A DNA stretch of 33,301 nt, from assembly GCF_000826065.2 (NCBI RefSeq), contig NZ_LN623536.1, positions 1-33,301 of the forward strand. Direction: 5' to 3'. This DNA comes from Tessaracoccus massiliensis. GTDB lineage: Bacteria; Actinomycetota; Actinomycetes; Propionibacteriales; Propionibacteriaceae. A program made the translations under genes and the position numbers. Shown here piece after piece: positions 8,279 through 15,714 of the stretch (positions within the stretch are counted from its first letter, which is position 1; every line of letters begins with the position of its first letter). The notes under the pieces were generated by a model. That model searched no databases. It was not told the DNA's origin and saw only the letters and a program-made list of their open reading frames with translations.

Positions 8279-8363
<85 letters not shown>

Positions 8364-8364
8364 C

Positions 8365-8401
8365 GGGAGCGAAGCCCCTAGTCACAGCGGGTTTCGCTCC
8401 C
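8365..8401 (+). terminator. Hairpin after tRNA-Leu
   Basis: GGGAGCGAAGCCC at 8365-8377 pairs with GGGTTTCGCTCCC at 8389-8401 (13 bp, one G-U), with an 11-base loop. It lies one base after the CCA end. There is no T-run, so it is a hairpin-type terminator or processing stop for the tRNA. It lies on the phage side of the presumed junction, so the prophage may have supplied it. Confidence 0.6.
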
Positions 8402-8453
8402 TAAGTGCCCTACCCTCTCCGTCTGCCGCTAGTCGCTTAGCCTGTGCTAGGCG

Positions 8454-8459
8454 TATGCT
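8454..8459 (+). promoter_or_regulatory. Possible -10 box of the integrase gene
   Basis: TATGCT lies just before the 12-bp tandem repeat and about 45 bases before the integrase start. It is a fair -10 match, but no clear -35 is seen. Confidence 0.3.
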
Positions 8460-8461
8460 GG

Positions 8462-8485
8462 GAATGGGTACACGAATGGGTACAC
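8462..8485 (+). repeat. Two tandem copies of a 12-bp sequence before the integrase
   Basis: GAATGGGTACAC occurs at 8462-8473 and again immediately at 8474-8485. The pair lies between the tRNA and the integrase start and follows a possible -10 box. Its place fits arm-type integrase sites or an operator controlling the integrase. The repeat is also translated in the upstream open frame (EWVHEWVH), so a longer integrase start cannot be fully excluded. Confidence 0.6.
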
Positions 8486-8503
8486 GGTCCGATGGGGGCG
8501 ATG

Positions 8504-9733
8504 ATGGCTAGACGGAAGTACGAGATCCCGCACGGCGAGGGCAGCTTCTACCAGCGCGCAGACGGAAAATGGAGAGGGGTCATCGAGGTCGGCTGGACGG
8601 AGGCCGGCACCCGCAGGCGCAAAACCTTCACCGGCCGCGACAAGGATGAGGTTTTCGACCGCATGACAGCGGCACGTCGAGCGATGGCCCGCGGGGAGAC
8701 GGTCGCCACCTCGGCGCCCACAGTGAGGGCGTGGTCGGACACATGGCTGGACCTGGCCCGCGATCACCTCACGCCCTCATCGCTCGAGCAGCACGCCTCA
8801 CGTATCCGACGCTGGGTCATCCCGACGCTGGGCCGTAAGCGCATCGACCGGCTCACGCCCGGCGACCTGCGGGCCATGCAGGACGCTCTGGCCGACGCTC
8901 AGCGATCTCTGGCGACGCGCCGCGCCGTGCACTCCACGCTGATGACCCTGCTCCATGCGGCGGTGGCCGAGGGCCACGATGTGCCCCGGCCCGTGCTGGC
9001 CGTGCGTAAGCCGCCGACGGGCCCCTCTGGTCGCGATGCGATCCCACTGGAGCCCGCCCTGCGGCTGGTCGAGGTCGCCTCGCTGCAGCCGGACGCCTCG
9101 CGCTGGGTGGCCGCGCTGCTGCAGGGGATGCGGCAGGCCGAGTGCCTCGGCCTGACGTGGGATGCGGTGGACCTGGAGCGCGAGCAGATCGACGTGGGGT
9201 GGCAGCTGGTCAGCGTGCCGTACAGCGACCGGGCGAGGCGCAGGCATGACCTGCCGGAGGGCTGGGAGCATCGGCACCTGGAGGGGACGCGGTTCCTGGC
9301 GCGCCCGAAGTCCGCGGCCGGCGCGCGGGTGGTGCCGCTGGTGCCGTGGATGCGTGACGCGCTGGCCGCGTGGCGCGAGGCCGCGCCGGAGTCGCCCCAC
9401 GGCTTGGTGTGGCCAGCGTCGACGGGCAGACCCATGGGTGTGGATGCGGATCGGCGGCGCTGGTACGGGCTGACCGATGCGGCGGAGGCGTGGAAGTCGC
9501 CGGGGGAGCGCGCCGCTGGCGGCGGATGGGACGTCGAGCCCGTCCGCTACAAGCTGCATGAGGCGCGCCACACTGCGGCATCGCTGCTGCTGGCCGGCGT
9601 GGATGTGCAGGTGGTGCAGGCGGTCATGGGCTGGTCGTCGGTCGCGATGGCACGGGTCTATCAGCATCCCGGTCGTGGGCAAGTTCTCACAGCATTGTCG
9701 CAGGTTGCGACTATTCTTGAGCTAGAACAGTAA
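8504..9733 (+). CDS. int: Phage tyrosine integrase
   Basis: Site-specific recombinase that inserts and excises the prophage at the tRNA-Leu gene. The 409-residue form has an N-terminal arm-binding region (KYEIPHGEGSFYQRADGKWR), a core-binding SAM-like domain (TVRAWSDTWLDLARDHLTPS and on), and a C-terminal catalytic domain. That domain holds R210 (QGMRQAECLGL), H352 and R355 (LHEARHTAASLLL), W377 and the nucleophile Y386 (ARVYQH). The ATG at 8504 was chosen because GGGGG lies 5 bases before it and the protein then starts MARRKYE. The frame is open to 8444, with alternative starts at 8501, 8492 and 8444. It is the only plus-strand phage gene besides the HNH gene. A weak C/G-rich hairpin may follow at 9735-9762. 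Confidence 0.96.
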   Translation: MARRKYEIPHGEGSFYQRADGKWRGVIEVGWTEAGTRRRKTFTGRDKDEVFDRMTAARRAMARGETVATSAPTVRAWSDTWLDLARDHLTPSSLEQHASRIRRWVIPTLGRKRIDRLTPGDLRAMQDALADAQRSLATRRAVHSTLMTLLHAAVAEGHDVPRPVLAVRKPPTGPSGRDAIPLEPALRLVEVASLQPDASRWVAALLQGMRQAECLGLTWDAVDLEREQIDVGWQLVSVPYSDRARRRHDLPEGWEHRHLEGTRFLARPKSAAGARVVPLVPWMRDALAAWREAAPESPHGLVWPASTGRPMGVDADRRRWYGLTDAAEAWKSPGERAAGGGWDVEPVRYKLHEARHTAASLLLAGVDVQVVQAVMGWSSVAMARVYQHPGRGQVLTALSQVATILELEQ

Positions 9734-9787
9734 AGCCCCCGCGACGGTTGCAGCCGCCCGGGGAGTGGCCGACTGATTGGAGTCGAC

Positions 9788-10366
9788 ATGTCAGATCGTA
9801 CTTGCAGCATTGATGGCTGCGTCAAGCCCCCGAAGCGCCGTGGAATGTGCACGATGCACTACACGCGATGGGTTCGCACCGGTGACCCCGGCGAGGCTCA
9901 GCCGCGCTGCTTTCCTGACGGCCTGCCCGGTGCTGAGAGGTTCTCGCGCACACCAAAGGAGACGATGGCGAACGGGTGTATCGAGTGGCGCGGCGGGCTC
10001 TACGCCAACGGATACGGGCGGGTGACGCTGCCGAATCGCAAGCACGGATATGCGCACCGAATCGCTTGGGAGGTGGCGAACGGCGAGGTGATCCCAGAGG
10101 GCTTGTTCGTCCTTCATGCCTGCGACAATCCTCCGTGCGTGAACCCTGACCACCTCTCCGTTGGCACTCAGGCGGAGAACGTCAGGCAAGCGATTCAGCG
10201 GTCCCGGTTTCGCACTGCGAGCAAGCTCAGCACCGACGATGTGCGCGAACTTCGTCGGCGCTATGCGGCAGAGGAGAGCCAGAGGGAGCTCGGGCGCGAG
10301 TTTGGCGTGGACCAGTCCACCGTCTCGCAAATCATCACGGGACGCCGCCGGGGGAACGTTACTTAG
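9788..10366 (+). CDS. HNH endonuclease with zinc finger and helix-turn-helix
   Basis: 192 residues; the ATG at 9788 has GGAG 7 bases upstream. Residues 6-24 (C6, C11, C21, H24) form a small zinc-binding module ending in CTMHYTRW. The centre (about 68-135) is an HNH domain of the type found in homing nucleases: H90 in YAHRIAWEVANG, H110 in FVLHACDNPPC, and N119/H122 in VNPDHLSVGTQAEN. The C-terminal part (about 146-185) is a helix-turn-helix with ELGREFGVDQSTVSQI. This combination suggests a free-standing, sequence-specific DNA nuclease. It lies between the integrase and the end of the late operon, not beside the terminase where many phage HNH genes sit, so a homing or selfish role is more likely than a packaging role. 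Confidence 0.9.
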   Translation: MSDRTCSIDGCVKPPKRRGMCTMHYTRWVRTGDPGEAQPRCFPDGLPGAERFSRTPKETMANGCIEWRGGLYANGYGRVTLPNRKHGYAHRIAWEVANGEVIPEGLFVLHACDNPPCVNPDHLSVGTQAENVRQAIQRSRFRTASKLSTDDVRELRRRYAAEESQRELGREFGVDQSTVSQIITGRRRGNVT

Positions 10367-10469
10367 CCGCGTCGCCGGAGTTGGCGCGAGAGGCGTTGTT
10401 GGCCTCTGCCAAGCGGCTACAACTGGAGCCGTGATGGAAAGCCAGCCCGGCGCGGGGATCGAGGGACGC

Positions 10470-10509
10470 AAAAGAGGCCCCGCCCACCGTGATGGTGTGC
10501 GGGGCCTCT
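10470..10509 (-). terminator. Terminator of the late operon
   Basis: AGAGGCCCCGC at 10473-10483 pairs perfectly with GCGGGGCCTCT at 10499-10509 (11 bp). A further CACC/GGTG pair lies inside a 5-base loop. On the minus strand the stem is followed by a short T-run (TTTT). It lies 74 bases beyond the tail-fibre stop and ends the structural operon. It would also stop plus-strand reading from the HNH gene, though without a T-run. The rest of 10367-10582 shows no gene. Confidence 0.85.
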
Positions 10510-10582
10510 GCCTTGTCGGGGCGTCCCGACGGCGGGGGCGGGTGTTAGGCGATGAGTTTCCATCCGGCGGCCTACGCGGTAG

Positions 10583-13090
10583 TCATAGTGCAATGGCGAG
10601 GGGGTCGGTCCAGTGGGCTGGGAATGCCCCGACGAAGCCGACATGCACGACGCCGGTGAAGGACGTAGTGGGGTGGGTGCGGACGGTCACGCGGGCCGTG
10701 GTCGCATGCGCTGGTGCGGTGAACGTCCCGGCCCGGAGCGTCGGGCCGCTGGTGGGCGCGTCGAGGGTGATGACCCCCTCCTCCGACGAGAGCACGTCGC
10801 CCACGTCGTTCTGGTAGTCGATGTCCACGACTACCGAGCCCGCCGTGCGGGTCGGGATGTGCGCGTTGATGTACAGCTTCCACGGCCCGGTCTCTGTGAG
10901 GTGCATGTGTTGGTAGAAGCCCCGGCCCGCCGCAGGGCGGCCGCCCACACTCACGGCGTAGTTGGACACGGCGTCGTCGCGGCGCACGAACCGGCCCCAG
11001 CCTTCACCACCGGCATGGGTCCACTGCCACGGCGCATCCCCCACCGGATGCTCCCCGAAGCTAGGGTCGGCGATCTGGTTGTGGACGCGCATCTGGTCCT
11101 GCGTGCCGACCGGGTATCCCTCGGCGTCGATCCACTCCACCACCCGCCGGAAAACGGCCTCTTGGAGGTGAAAGTGCAGCGGCGGGGTCGCGGACCCTTC
11201 GGTGATGCCGTGGAAGGCGACCACGGCGTGCTGGCCCCGCTCGAAACACGTCCTCACGTAGCGCTGCATCCGGGCGAAGTGCGCGTCGATCAGCTGCGTC
11301 GATGAGTTGATCGTCATCCAGCCCGTCATGAATGCAGGCTTGTCCCAGGGCATCTGGTTAGCGGTTTCGACGGTGACACCGACGAAGCGGAAGTTCTGGT
11401 AGAGCCACGCGTCGTATTTGGGGTAGCGGGTGCCGTTGGGGTAGGCGAAGCTTCGCGGGACGGGGAGCCCCATGTCGCTGATGTCGGTGATCGACGGCTT
11501 GACGAGTTGCGACCAGATCGGGAGTGGTTGCCAGTTGGCGGCGACGTGCTCACGGGTGTGGGACGCGATCTCCCAGCCGTAGTCCTCGTGCAGTGCGACT
11601 AGCTCGCCGGCGGTGAGGATCGGCAGGCTGTTGCGGATGCTGCCGAGCCACTCGGGGCCGGTGCCCACGTAGCCGGTGCCGCGATGGCCGTATTTCGCCA
11701 TGATAGGGGCGGCAATCCTTAGGCATCCCTGGTAGCCGTCGTCGAAGCGGTAGACGACCATTGGGCCGGGATGCTGCCCACGCAGGGCCCGCTGCACGGG
11801 GCGGCGTCGCTCCCGCACATCCAGCGTCGCCACGGCTGCCGGCGCGGAGAGCCGCTCCTCGCCATGCAGGAAACCACCGTGGGCTTCGAGCACGGTGCGG
11901 TACACGTCGGTGCCGACCGGCTCGTTGCCTGCTCCGTAGGCGGCGGTGATGTCGATGACCATGGGGCGTCGGATGCGCAGAACCCTGCCCGCCGCGTCAG
12001 CAGCCGAGGCGTGCGCCGCGGCCACCGACAGTTGCACATTGGCGCCGTCGAGCGACGCGTCAGCGACGATCACACCATGCAGCACGTACCAGCGGCCGGC
12101 CTCCGGCTGATGCAGTGTCCGGCCCGACGAATTGTATCCCCGCAGGCCCACACTCGACGAACCCCGAATCAGCGACACATTGATGCCCGTGGTGTTGTCC
12201 GCGTCGGATAGTTCCGCTTCGACCGACACCCAGTAGCGGTGGCCCTTCTCGCCCGTGAAGCTGGAGCCGAAGGACTGGTAGGCGCTGTGGCTCGACGCCG
12301 CGCCGGAGGCCGTGGACGATAAGACGCCATCCGCAGAGGACAGGGTGGCGTTGATCCCGGCCCAATGGTTCAGCCCATCGGACCAATTCGCGTTGCGGAT
12401 CAGCGACTGCCCTGTGTGTACGACGCGCGCGAAGTTCCCCGCAAGCTCGCGGAGCTGCTCGACGGCGGAGGTGGCGGCTGATGTGGCGGTAGCAGCGGAC
12501 TCGGCTGCGGCGGTGGCCGATGTGGCGGCGGCGGACGCTGAGTCGGCAGCAGTGGAAGCCGCGTCGGCTGCCGTGTTGCCCGTCGCGTCGATAGTGGCCT
12601 GCAAGTCCGCAGCCGCTTGCAGCAGATCCCCGGACACCTCGATGGATTCGGTGACGCGTGCCACCCACTCCTCCACGACCGGGTTGCCGGGTGGGGCGAT
12701 GATGAAGTCAGCGAGGTTGACCTCACTCTCAGACGGAGCGGGGAAGCTGACCTTGCCGCCTGACCATGAGCACGTCCATAGCCAGCCGGTGCGCGTCATC
12801 AGCGGATCATCGGTCGGCGCGAGGCGGATCGGGTGCCCGCCGTCCTTGGCGACGGCGAACCCCGCCTCGCCCACGACGGCGCGGAACGAACTCACGTCCA
12901 CGATGATTTTGGCGCCCGTCGGGTCGTACACGAGTGGGCCGGTGATGGACGGGGTGAACGTCAACTCCGCCCCCACCGGGGCGATCCAGTCGGGGCGGTC
13001 GTCAGCGTCGGAGCCGTCGCCGTGGACCCGCGCGAAGCGGGCCACGACCAAGGCGCCGGGCATCTGCGGCCAGTCAGCATCGAGGGTCAC
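10583..13090 (-). CDS. Tail fibre/spike with NodB polysaccharide deacetylase domain
   Basis: 835 residues from a GTG at 13088-13090, with GGAGG 5 bases upstream. Order of parts: N-terminal domain (1-140) like those joining actinophage fibres to the tail; an Ala/Ser/Thr-rich helical stretch (158-217) likely to trimerise; a carbohydrate-binding-like beta region with an AYGAGNEP motif (about 222-425); a NodB-type deacetylase domain (about 445-680); and a beta-rich C-terminal domain (690-835). The deacetylase core shows the catalytic RFDDGYQG (D450, D451) and SHTREH, giving the metal triad D451-H511-H515. Family enzymes remove acetyl groups from N-acetylglucosamine polymers or peptidoglycan. The inferred job is to bind and trim host surface glycan at adsorption. 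It is the last gene of the late operon, after the lysis genes. Confidence 0.88.
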   Translation of the reverse strand: MTLDADWPQMPGALVVARFARVHGDGSDADDRPDWIAPVGAELTFTPSITGPLVYDPTGAKIIVDVSSFRAVVGEAGFAVAKDGGHPIRLAPTDDPLMTRTGWLWTCSWSGGKVSFPAPSESEVNLADFIIAPPGNPVVEEWVARVTESIEVSGDLLQAAADLQATIDATGNTAADAASTAADSASAAATSATAAAESAATATSAATSAVEQLRELAGNFARVVHTGQSLIRNANWSDGLNHWAGINATLSSADGVLSSTASGAASSHSAYQSFGSSFTGEKGHRYWVSVEAELSDADNTTGINVSLIRGSSSVGLRGYNSSGRTLHQPEAGRWYVLHGVIVADASLDGANVQLSVAAAHASAADAAGRVLRIRRPMVIDITAAYGAGNEPVGTDVYRTVLEAHGGFLHGEERLSAPAAVATLDVRERRRPVQRALRGQHPGPMVVYRFDDGYQGCLRIAAPIMAKYGHRGTGYVGTGPEWLGSIRNSLPILTAGELVALHEDYGWEIASHTREHVAANWQPLPIWSQLVKPSITDISDMGLPVPRSFAYPNGTRYPKYDAWLYQNFRFVGVTVETANQMPWDKPAFMTGWMTINSSTQLIDAHFARMQRYVRTCFERGQHAVVAFHGITEGSATPPLHFHLQEAVFRRVVEWIDAEGYPVGTQDQMRVHNQIADPSFGEHPVGDAPWQWTHAGGEGWGRFVRRDDAVSNYAVSVGGRPAAGRGFYQHMHLTETGPWKLYINAHIPTRTAGSVVVDIDYQNDVGDVLSSEEGVITLDAPTSGPTLRAGTFTAPAHATTARVTVRTHPTTSFTGVVHVGFVGAFPAHWTDPLAIAL

Positions 13091-13099
13091 GGGGGCCTC

Positions 13100-13408
13100 C
13101 TAGAGAGTTTCGGCAGCGCGTCGGGGTTCGAGCTCGCGGACCGTGGCACCCGTGGGCACCAGATCGTTGGCGGGACCGGCGACCACATCGGGGCCGATCA
13201 GGTGCTCCACGACCGTCTCGCGGGGCACGGTGGTCGTCCACAGCACCAGCGTGAGCACGATCCCGACGAAACCGGTGGCCGACACGATGGCGGCGATCTG
13301 CTCGCCGGTCAGGGTGACACCGAACGCGAGCGCCAGGCCGAGGATCGCGTTGACCCCGGCGATCAGCAGGCCGCCGATGGCGGACGAGCGGGTGGCGGTG
13401 GTGCTCAT
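13100..13408 (-). CDS. Holin-like protein, two membrane segments
   Basis: 102 residues from the ATG at 13406-13408; a GTG one codon earlier (13411) is an alternative that overlaps the endolysin stop as GTGA. Two hydrophobic segments lie at about 11-31 (GLLIAGVNAILGLALAFGV) and 38-59 (IAAIVSATGFVGIVLTLVLW). A charged hydrophilic tail ends in REVEPRR-like sequence. The small size, two membrane spans and direct coupling to the endolysin gene fit a phage holin that releases or activates the endolysin. It resembles short actinophage holins, but the family cannot be fixed by eye. The gene ends in TAG 9 bases before the tail-fibre start. Confidence 0.75.
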   Translation of the reverse strand: MSTTATRSSAIGGLLIAGVNAILGLALAFGVTLTGEQIAAIVSATGFVGIVLTLVLWTTTVPRETVVEHLIGPDVVAGPANDLVPTGATVRELEPRRAAETL

Positions 13409-14139
13409 CACTGGCCCGCCTTGATCTCGATCACGGCGCCGTCCATCGCATCAGCGACAGCCTTACGCACCTCGCCCTTCAGGGCGTTGAGGTCGACGGT
13501 GGACACGCCCAGCTTCCCGAAAGCGTCGAGGAGGACGCGCGATTGGGCGTCGGTGGCGGCCTTGACGATGGTGGCGATGTCGGCGTTGCGGGCATTGAGC
13601 GCGGCGCGGCTGTAGGTGCCGTCGGCGATGGCTCGGAGCTGGTTGCGGATGTATTCGGTGTCGGACTTGATCGCGGCTGCGTCGGACATGGTGAGACCTC
13701 CTGTGGTCGGTGCGGGGGCTGGCTTGGGCGTGGGCTTGGGGGCGGATGAGACGGCGGACGCGATGCCCCACGGTCGGGTGTCCTGCTCTGCGGTCCGCGT
13801 CTGGAGGATGCTGACGTGCAAGTGCTTGTCGTGGGGATTGGAGCCGGTGTAGGCGCGAGGAATCCAGTTGCGGGAGCGTGAATAGATGATGCGCTCGTAG
13901 ATGACGTAGTTGACGCGGGGGTCGCCGATCAGGCGATTGAGTACCAGCTTCATGTCGGGTCCGTCCTCGTCGAGGTCGAACGCGTTGACGGAGCCGCGCG
14001 AGTTGGGATTGTGGTCCGACTTGCGCGCGGAGTGGGCGGCGTCACCGATAGTGCCGTCCGAGCGCTTGTCGCGGTTCGGCCAGCGGGCGTTGATCTCCGA
14101 TCGGAGCCTGACCAGAGATGGGGCGAGGTGCCAGGACAT
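13408..14139 (-). CDS. Endolysin, peptidase M15-like
   Basis: 243 residues; the ATG at 14137-14139 has AGGAGG 5 bases upstream. Residues 1-125 form an M15-like zinc peptidase domain. The metal and catalytic residues expected are H43 (ARKSDHNPNSRG), D55/D57 (VNAFDLDED) and H106/H108 (DKHLHVSI). Such enzymes cut D-Ala-containing peptide bonds of peptidoglycan. A Pro-rich linker (about 131-146, APKPTPKPAPAPTT) leads to a helical C-terminal region (150-243) that may bind the wall or membrane; no known wall-binding repeat is recognised there. No signal peptide is visible, so export should depend on the neighbouring membrane proteins. It sits in the centre of the lysis group. Confidence 0.88.
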   Translation of the reverse strand: MSWHLAPSLVRLRSEINARWPNRDKRSDGTIGDAAHSARKSDHNPNSRGSVNAFDLDEDGPDMKLVLNRLIGDPRVNYVIYERIIYSRSRNWIPRAYTGSNPHDKHLHVSILQTRTAEQDTRPWGIASAVSSAPKPTPKPAPAPTTGGLTMSDAAAIKSDTEYIRNQLRAIADGTYSRAALNARNADIATIVKAATDAQSRVLLDAFGKLGVSTVDLNALKGEVRKAVADAMDGAVIEIKAGQ

Positions 14140-14148
14140 GATGGCCTC

Positions 14149-14552
14149 CTAGGGGTTGTCGATGGGTCCGCGGGGACGGACGGGCCGGGCAGGGGTGGGC
14201 ATATGCAGGGGGTGGCCCACGACGGGCGGGTCGGTGGAGGGGGGCGCATCCCACCCTCGATCCAGTCGTGGACGGTCACGGCGTGCTCGACGGCGATGCG
14301 CAGCTGGTCCCACAGCGCGTCCATCTCGCGTTCGCGGGTGGCGCGCTCCTGCGCCATCTGGTCACGCAGCCGGGCGATGTCCTCGCGCATCGCGGCGAGC
14401 AGGTCGGACTGCATGCCCACGACGCCCTTGGCGCCCTCGACCACAAGGTTGTCGACCTCGACGGGTGTTTTCTTCCGCGCCGACCACCACGTCAGGACAC
14501 CGACCAGTGTGCTGGAGGACACGACCCCGGCGATGAGTGTGGGCCACGTCAT
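14149..14552 (-). CDS. One-span coiled-coil protein (DUF2746-like), probable -1 frameshift
   Basis: Starts at the ATG 14550-14552, overlapping the previous stop as ATGA. Residues 4-23 form a membrane span, and residues about 48-90 are a charged helical coiled coil (LLAAMREDIARLRDQMAQER). The layout resembles the DUF2746 proteins beside actinophage lysis genes. In frame zero the reading continues, odd and Cys/Pro-rich, through the start of the endolysin to 13950 (200 residues). After a -1 shift at the CCCCCCT run (14238-14244) it ends with TAG at 14149-14151, right before the endolysin ribosome-binding site, giving 134 residues. That neat end suggests the -1 product is the natural one, made either by programmed slipping or by an indel in the C-run. 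A holin or spanin-like role is inferred. Confidence 0.65.
14238..14244 (-). promoter_or_regulatory. Possible -1 slippery heptamer CCCCCCT
   Basis: The minus strand reads C CCC CCT in frame zero, so both codons can re-pair after slipping back one base. The -1 frame then stops exactly at the next gene's ribosome-binding site. A plain one-base loss in a seven-C run would give the same picture. Confidence 0.45.
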
Positions 14553-15064
14553 CGCACGACCCTCAGCGCAGCGATCCGCTCCGGTGCCGTGCGGCGGTGT
14601 CGCCCAATCAGGGTCAGTGATACGGCGCGGGAGGCAGCCAGCACGGCCCAGGTGATCGGCAGCATGGTGGCCAGCACCCACGGCCCTGTGTGCGCCACGG
14701 CCCATGCCATACCGAGCGAGACGATCACGATCAGCAGCCACCCGAGACGCTCGATGGCGAGCGGGGAGTCGATGCGTGCCATGACGCGGCCGTCGTGGCG
14801 CTGCATGAGGCTGGGTCGCCAGGTCATGCCGAGCAGCGCGGTGCCGACGCCGAGCAGCAGCAGGGCGCCGAGAGTGGCCTGCACCCAGCGCGGGATGGGG
14901 GTCAGTGACGGTAGCAGAGCATGTAGCAGGAGCGAGTCCGCGATGATGACCGCCGCGCCGATGGTCACCAGCACCAGCAGGGTGACGCTGAGCGGGTGGG
15001 CGCGCAGGTGGTCACGCCACGAGATCGGCTGCCCTGCGGCGGGTAGGTACAGGTGGTCGGGCAT
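14549..15064 (-). CDS. Four-span membrane protein, unknown function
   Basis: 171 residues from the ATG at 15062-15064, which shares one base with the stop of the preceding gene (TGATG). Predicted membrane segments lie at about 25-47, 60-81, 105-123 and 127-146, with an Arg-rich tail. No catalytic motif or known family is recognised. The stop overlaps the start of the one-span coiled-coil protein by ATGA. Its position at the head of the lysis group suggests a membrane role in lysis, perhaps as a holin or antiholin. A superinfection-exclusion role is also possible. Both are inference from place and topology. Confidence 0.75.
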   Translation of the reverse strand: MPDHLYLPAAGQPISWRDHLRAHPLSVTLLVLVTIGAAVIIADSLLLHALLPSLTPIPRWVQATLGALLLLGVGTALLGMTWRPSLMQRHDGRVMARIDSPLAIERLGWLLIVIVSLGMAWAVAHTGPWVLATMLPITWAVLAASRAVSLTLIGRHRRTAPERIAALRVVR

Positions 15065-15714
15065 CACACGCTCCACGGGGCGATGGTCGACAGGTCGACG
15101 CGGTTCGTGGCGGCGGCCCCTGCGGCGACCACGCCGGTGGAGCCGACGTAGCCCACCAGATGGACGCCAGCGTTGTTGCTCATGGACTTGTAGGCCAACC
15201 CCTCTCCTGCGGGCAGTGACGGGCAGGCGGCCGACGGGAGGGTGAGCAGCGTTGTCCAGGGGGCCGGGAAGTTCCCGGCGGCGCGGGTCACGGAGCCGTG
15301 GAGGTAGACCGTGCCGTTCTTGATCCGCCAGTAGGCGGTGCCGGTGATGCCCGACGCGGGCGTCACAGCAGCCCATTCGGTCGAGGTGGGCACGGCCAAC
15401 TGGGTGCGGAGCGAGGTACGCACCCCCGCCGACAGCTGCCCATCGGCCAGCTTCGCCAGTGAGATGCTGGCGAGGGTGGACTCGTCCCACGTGAGCGACA
15501 GCGGGAGAGCGTAGCGGCGGCGGCCCGCTGTCAGGATCGCCACCCGCTCACCGACTGCGCCCTTGGCCATGAGCGGGATGACCTCACCCGGCATGTCCTC
15601 CCCGGTGCACTGCACCATGTAGGGGGCGGTCGAGGTGACCGTACCGTCGAGGATGCTGACCGTCGGGCGATCGCGGCCGCCCATCAGTAGCTGCTCCAGT
15701 GTGCTCTTCCTCAT
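15064..15714 (-). CDS. Minor tail / baseplate protein
   Basis: 216 residues from the ATG at 15712-15714, which overlaps the previous stop (ATGA) and is preceded by AGGAGG. The N terminus (RKSTLEQLLMGGRDRPTVSI) and the OB-like segment LDGTVTSTAPYMVQCTGED are followed by a beta-rich half containing WRIKNGTVYLHGSVTRAAG. That half resembles the receptor-binding or fibre-tip region found at the end of many actinophage minor tail proteins. No enzyme motif is seen. It lies directly after the putative tail-associated protein, which supports a baseplate location. Confidence 0.7.
   Translation of the reverse strand: MRKSTLEQLLMGGRDRPTVSILDGTVTSTAPYMVQCTGEDMPGEVIPLMAKGAVGERVAILTAGRRRYALPLSLTWDESTLASISLAKLADGQLSAGVRTSLRTQLAVPTSTEWAAVTPASGITGTAYWRIKNGTVYLHGSVTRAAGNFPAPWTTLLTLPSAACPSLPAGEGLAYKSMSNNAGVHLVGYVGSTGVVAAGAAATNRVDLSTIAPWSV

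Noticed and set aside
12450..12600. Possible short tandem repeat or CRISPR-like array
   Set aside because: The repetition is the GCN-rich codons of the Ala-rich helix in the fibre; there are no spacers and no regular repeat unit.
12312..13103. Plus-strand open frame of 263 residues opposite the tail-fibre gene
   Set aside because: Low-complexity Ala/Ser/Val content mirrors the Ala-rich fibre stretch; no ribosome-binding site or family features.
13950..14149. Frame-zero extension of the coiled-coil protein into the endolysin gene as a true coding region
   Set aside because: Cys/Pro-rich and then antiparallel in character to no known domain; it only arises if the -1 shift at the C-run does not occur. 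Kept only as a minor possibility.
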